A DNA stretch of 64,000 nucleotides from BD2-11 sp965221785 (GTDB taxonomy: Bacteria > Gemmatimonadota > Gemmatimonadetes > Longimicrobiales > Gaopeijiaceae). Under the pieces are notes generated by a model. That model was given only the letters and a program-made list of their open reading frames with translations. It ran no database searches and was not told where the DNA came from. The position numbers were made by a program, and so were the translations under genes. The stretch is taken from positions 868,001-932,000 of the forward strand of contig CBDCSR010000003.1 in the NCBI GenBank assembly GCA_965221785.1, written 5' to 3'. Position 1 is the stretch's first letter, and each line of letters starts with the position of its first letter. Shown piece after piece: positions 62,901 through 64,000 of this stretch.

Positions 62901-63289
62901 TGAAGCACCGGCTCGCCAGTCTGGCCCGCGCGGTAGGTGTACTCTCTGCTTGCGTCGGTCGTGCCCGCTTCGCGCCTCACCCATTGCCACACCTGTTCGC
63001 GCCGGGCGTCGTCCACGAACACGATCAGGTGTTCGAATGCGTGTCTGGTGACCCGTGTCTCGATCTGACGATGGATCGAATGGCTCGGAATCCGGCCATC
63101 TCCCGCCTCGCACCGCCACACGACGAAGCCCTTCTTTTCGGCTATCGGGGTAGCCCGGAAGTGTTGCTCCTTCGCCGATATGGTGACGGTGGAGCCTGGG
63201 TGATGATCCCACCCCAACTCCTCCACCAGAAGCCCCGTCAGATCAAAGCTGCGAAGGCGCGCACGCATTCTCTCGATGCCGGAAGTCAC
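60000..63289 (-). CDS. Eco57I-class adenine DNA methylase (restriction/DISARM-like), frameshifted near the end
   Basis: Around 1095 residues. The N-terminal ~500 residues resemble large type IIG/DISARM methylases (KRFYNHFQEELKRFQRFIEG, NRLMFIYFIQRRGFLDGD, FEKSINQKEKGAYYTKEDIT). The methylase domain has motif I DPTCGSGAFLFAA (~residue 523) and motif IV VIGNPPYIG (~751). A target-recognition-type region follows. After FQTAPLGPKQLG the frame continues as unrelated sequence to 59948. The other frame has the proper end LSLLPKLSAAMEENTIYNW and GKRIGNYNLALCRD, stopping at 60000. A one-base shift near 60215-60245 explains this, either a real mutation or a sequencing error. The start overlaps the helicase stop by four bases. 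Confidence 0.87.
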
Positions 63290-64000
63290 GAAGTGTGCTC
63301 CCGTCCAAACAGTCCCATCGAGCAGATGATGCGAGGTTCCTGAGCCTCGGATTCCGAGTCGTCGCGTATGGACAGCCGGTCCTCGTCACGAAACCCAATC
63401 ACGAGACCGGCCAACTCGTCGTCGTTCATTCCCGCACGAAGATGCCGGTTGAGCGCGTCGGTCGCCACGCTTCGAAGGGGATACTTGTAGATGTCGTCGA
63501 GCGCCCGGCGGAGGCTGGGCAGGTCGAAAAGAGGCATCTGCCTTTCCACATGGTCCGCCCACGCCTTCAGCCGCGTGTACGTGCGATACCGCGCCCCTCG
63601 CTTCGGCCCAAGCTGGCCGCCGACCCTTCGCCCTTCACTCACAATGTGGCCTACACCACTCGCGACGAGTTCGTGGTGGCGCTCGTCGCGAGGCTGCGCC
63701 GGAGTTCCCGGCTCACATTCCGCAGCAGCCAGGATCTCGGTCTGCGACTCGGTCACGCTTCGTCCGGTCTTCGCGTTCACGTACGCGAGTGCATCGTGAC
63801 CCTCGCCGGTGCGTACGAAGAGCAGCACGCCGTCCGGGCGTCCCGGCAGAGTGTGTTGGCGCGACGTGTACACGACATCGGGAAGCTCCGAGACCACGCG
63901 CTTCAGTTTCGGATCGTCCGCCGTCGCGTTCTTCCAGATCTGCCACGCCTGGCTGGACAGATCGACCTCGCCGTCGTCCTCGTCGTCCAGGATGCCAGCC
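63286..64000 (-). CDS. Helicase-like protein, C-terminal part (5' end outside window)
   Basis: About 238 C-terminal residues, frame open to the window edge. It begins AGILDDEDDGEVDLSSQAW and continues ADDPKLKRVVSELPDVVYTS, then VLLFVRTGEGHDALAYVNA, RRALDDIYKYPLRSVATDAL and ends EPRIICSMGLFGREHTS. These resemble the C-terminal tail of large SNF2/DEAD-type helicases encoded next to Eco57I-class methylases. The helicase motifs themselves lie outside, so the assignment rests on context and tail. It is coupled to the methylase gene. Confidence 0.6.
   Translation of the reverse strand, partial: AGILDDEDDGEVDLSSQAWQIWKNATADDPKLKRVVSELPDVVYTSRQHTLPGRPDGVLLFVRTGEGHDALAYVNAKTGRSVTESQTEILAAAECEPGTPAQPRDERHHELVASGVGHIVSEGRRVGGQLGPKRGARYRTYTRLKAWADHVERQMPLFDLPSLRRALDDIYKYPLRSVATDALNRHLRAGMNDDELAGLVIGFRDEDRLSIRDDSESEAQEPRIICSMGLFGREHTS

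Noticed and set aside
1..64000. tRNA, rRNA and CRISPR features
   Set aside because: No cloverleaf with a proper T-loop, no rRNA sequence and no regularly spaced direct repeats were found by eye. A tRNAscan or CRISPR search would settle it.

Overview
The window is about 64 kb of high-GC, gene-dense bacterial DNA. It most resembles a Gemmatimonadota genome. The grounds are paired exported amidohydrolases, 6-bladed beta-propeller lipoproteins, a DUF222/HNH protein, two heavy-metal RND efflux operons and strongly GC-rich codon use. No rRNA or other phylogenetic marker is present (infA is short and conserved), so the phylum is an inference. I see no tRNA, rRNA or CRISPR array.

Left part (1-32.9 kb) is orderly chromosome. 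It starts with a cut-off amidohydrolase, a second exported amidohydrolase and two small exported proteins. A TolC-CusB-CusA type Cu/Ag efflux operon follows (3585-9584), then an MscS channel translationally coupled to a 1036-residue protein with a degenerate P-loop (9640-14021). Next are a DUF222/HNH protein, a second tripartite metal efflux operon on the minus strand (21705 to 15787), a fructosamine-kinase-like protein, and a MerR-like regulator divergent from an ARPP-1-like protein, with a near-perfect sigma70 promoter between them. After that come a lipoprotein hydrolase coupled to a YfcC-like carrier, and a minus-strand cluster of acyl-CoA dehydrogenase, CitE-like lyase and MaoC hydratase that looks like C5-dicarboxyl-CoA metabolism. 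The part ends with a single-chain sensor kinase/receiver/DNA-binding protein.

Middle part (33-47 kb) holds LtrA, an SDR, a beta-propeller lipoprotein, an uncharacterised membrane protein and a NarL-type two-component system preceded by two tiny coupled ORFs. A LysM lytic transglycosylase, a copper amine oxidase and a sodium:solute symporter follow. Two of these genes share a distinctive sequence element about 115-170 bp upstream of their starts.

Right part (47-64 kb) is accessory and partly decayed. It contains a FitAB/VapBC-like toxin-antitoxin pair, infA, a beta-propeller fragment, cysD with a cysN cut to its first ~50 codons beside a convergent DUF1499 gene, two exported barrel-like proteins, a winged-helix protein and an N-terminal integrase fragment inside a 16-bp inverted repeat. 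It also carries a three-copy dispersed repeat (first copy at 33.1 kb) and two ~90-bp elements with identical 12-bp terminal inverted repeats. The right edge is a putative defence cluster on the minus strand: a helicase C-terminus running off the window, an Eco57I-class DNA methylase with a frameshift near its C-terminus, and an overlapping pair of OLD-like AAA ATPase and TOPRIM protein.

The best candidates for something new are the MscS/degenerate-P-loop pair, the AAA-TOPRIM pair with its helicase-methylase neighbour, and the dispersed repeat whose three copies keep the same minus-strand C-terminus.
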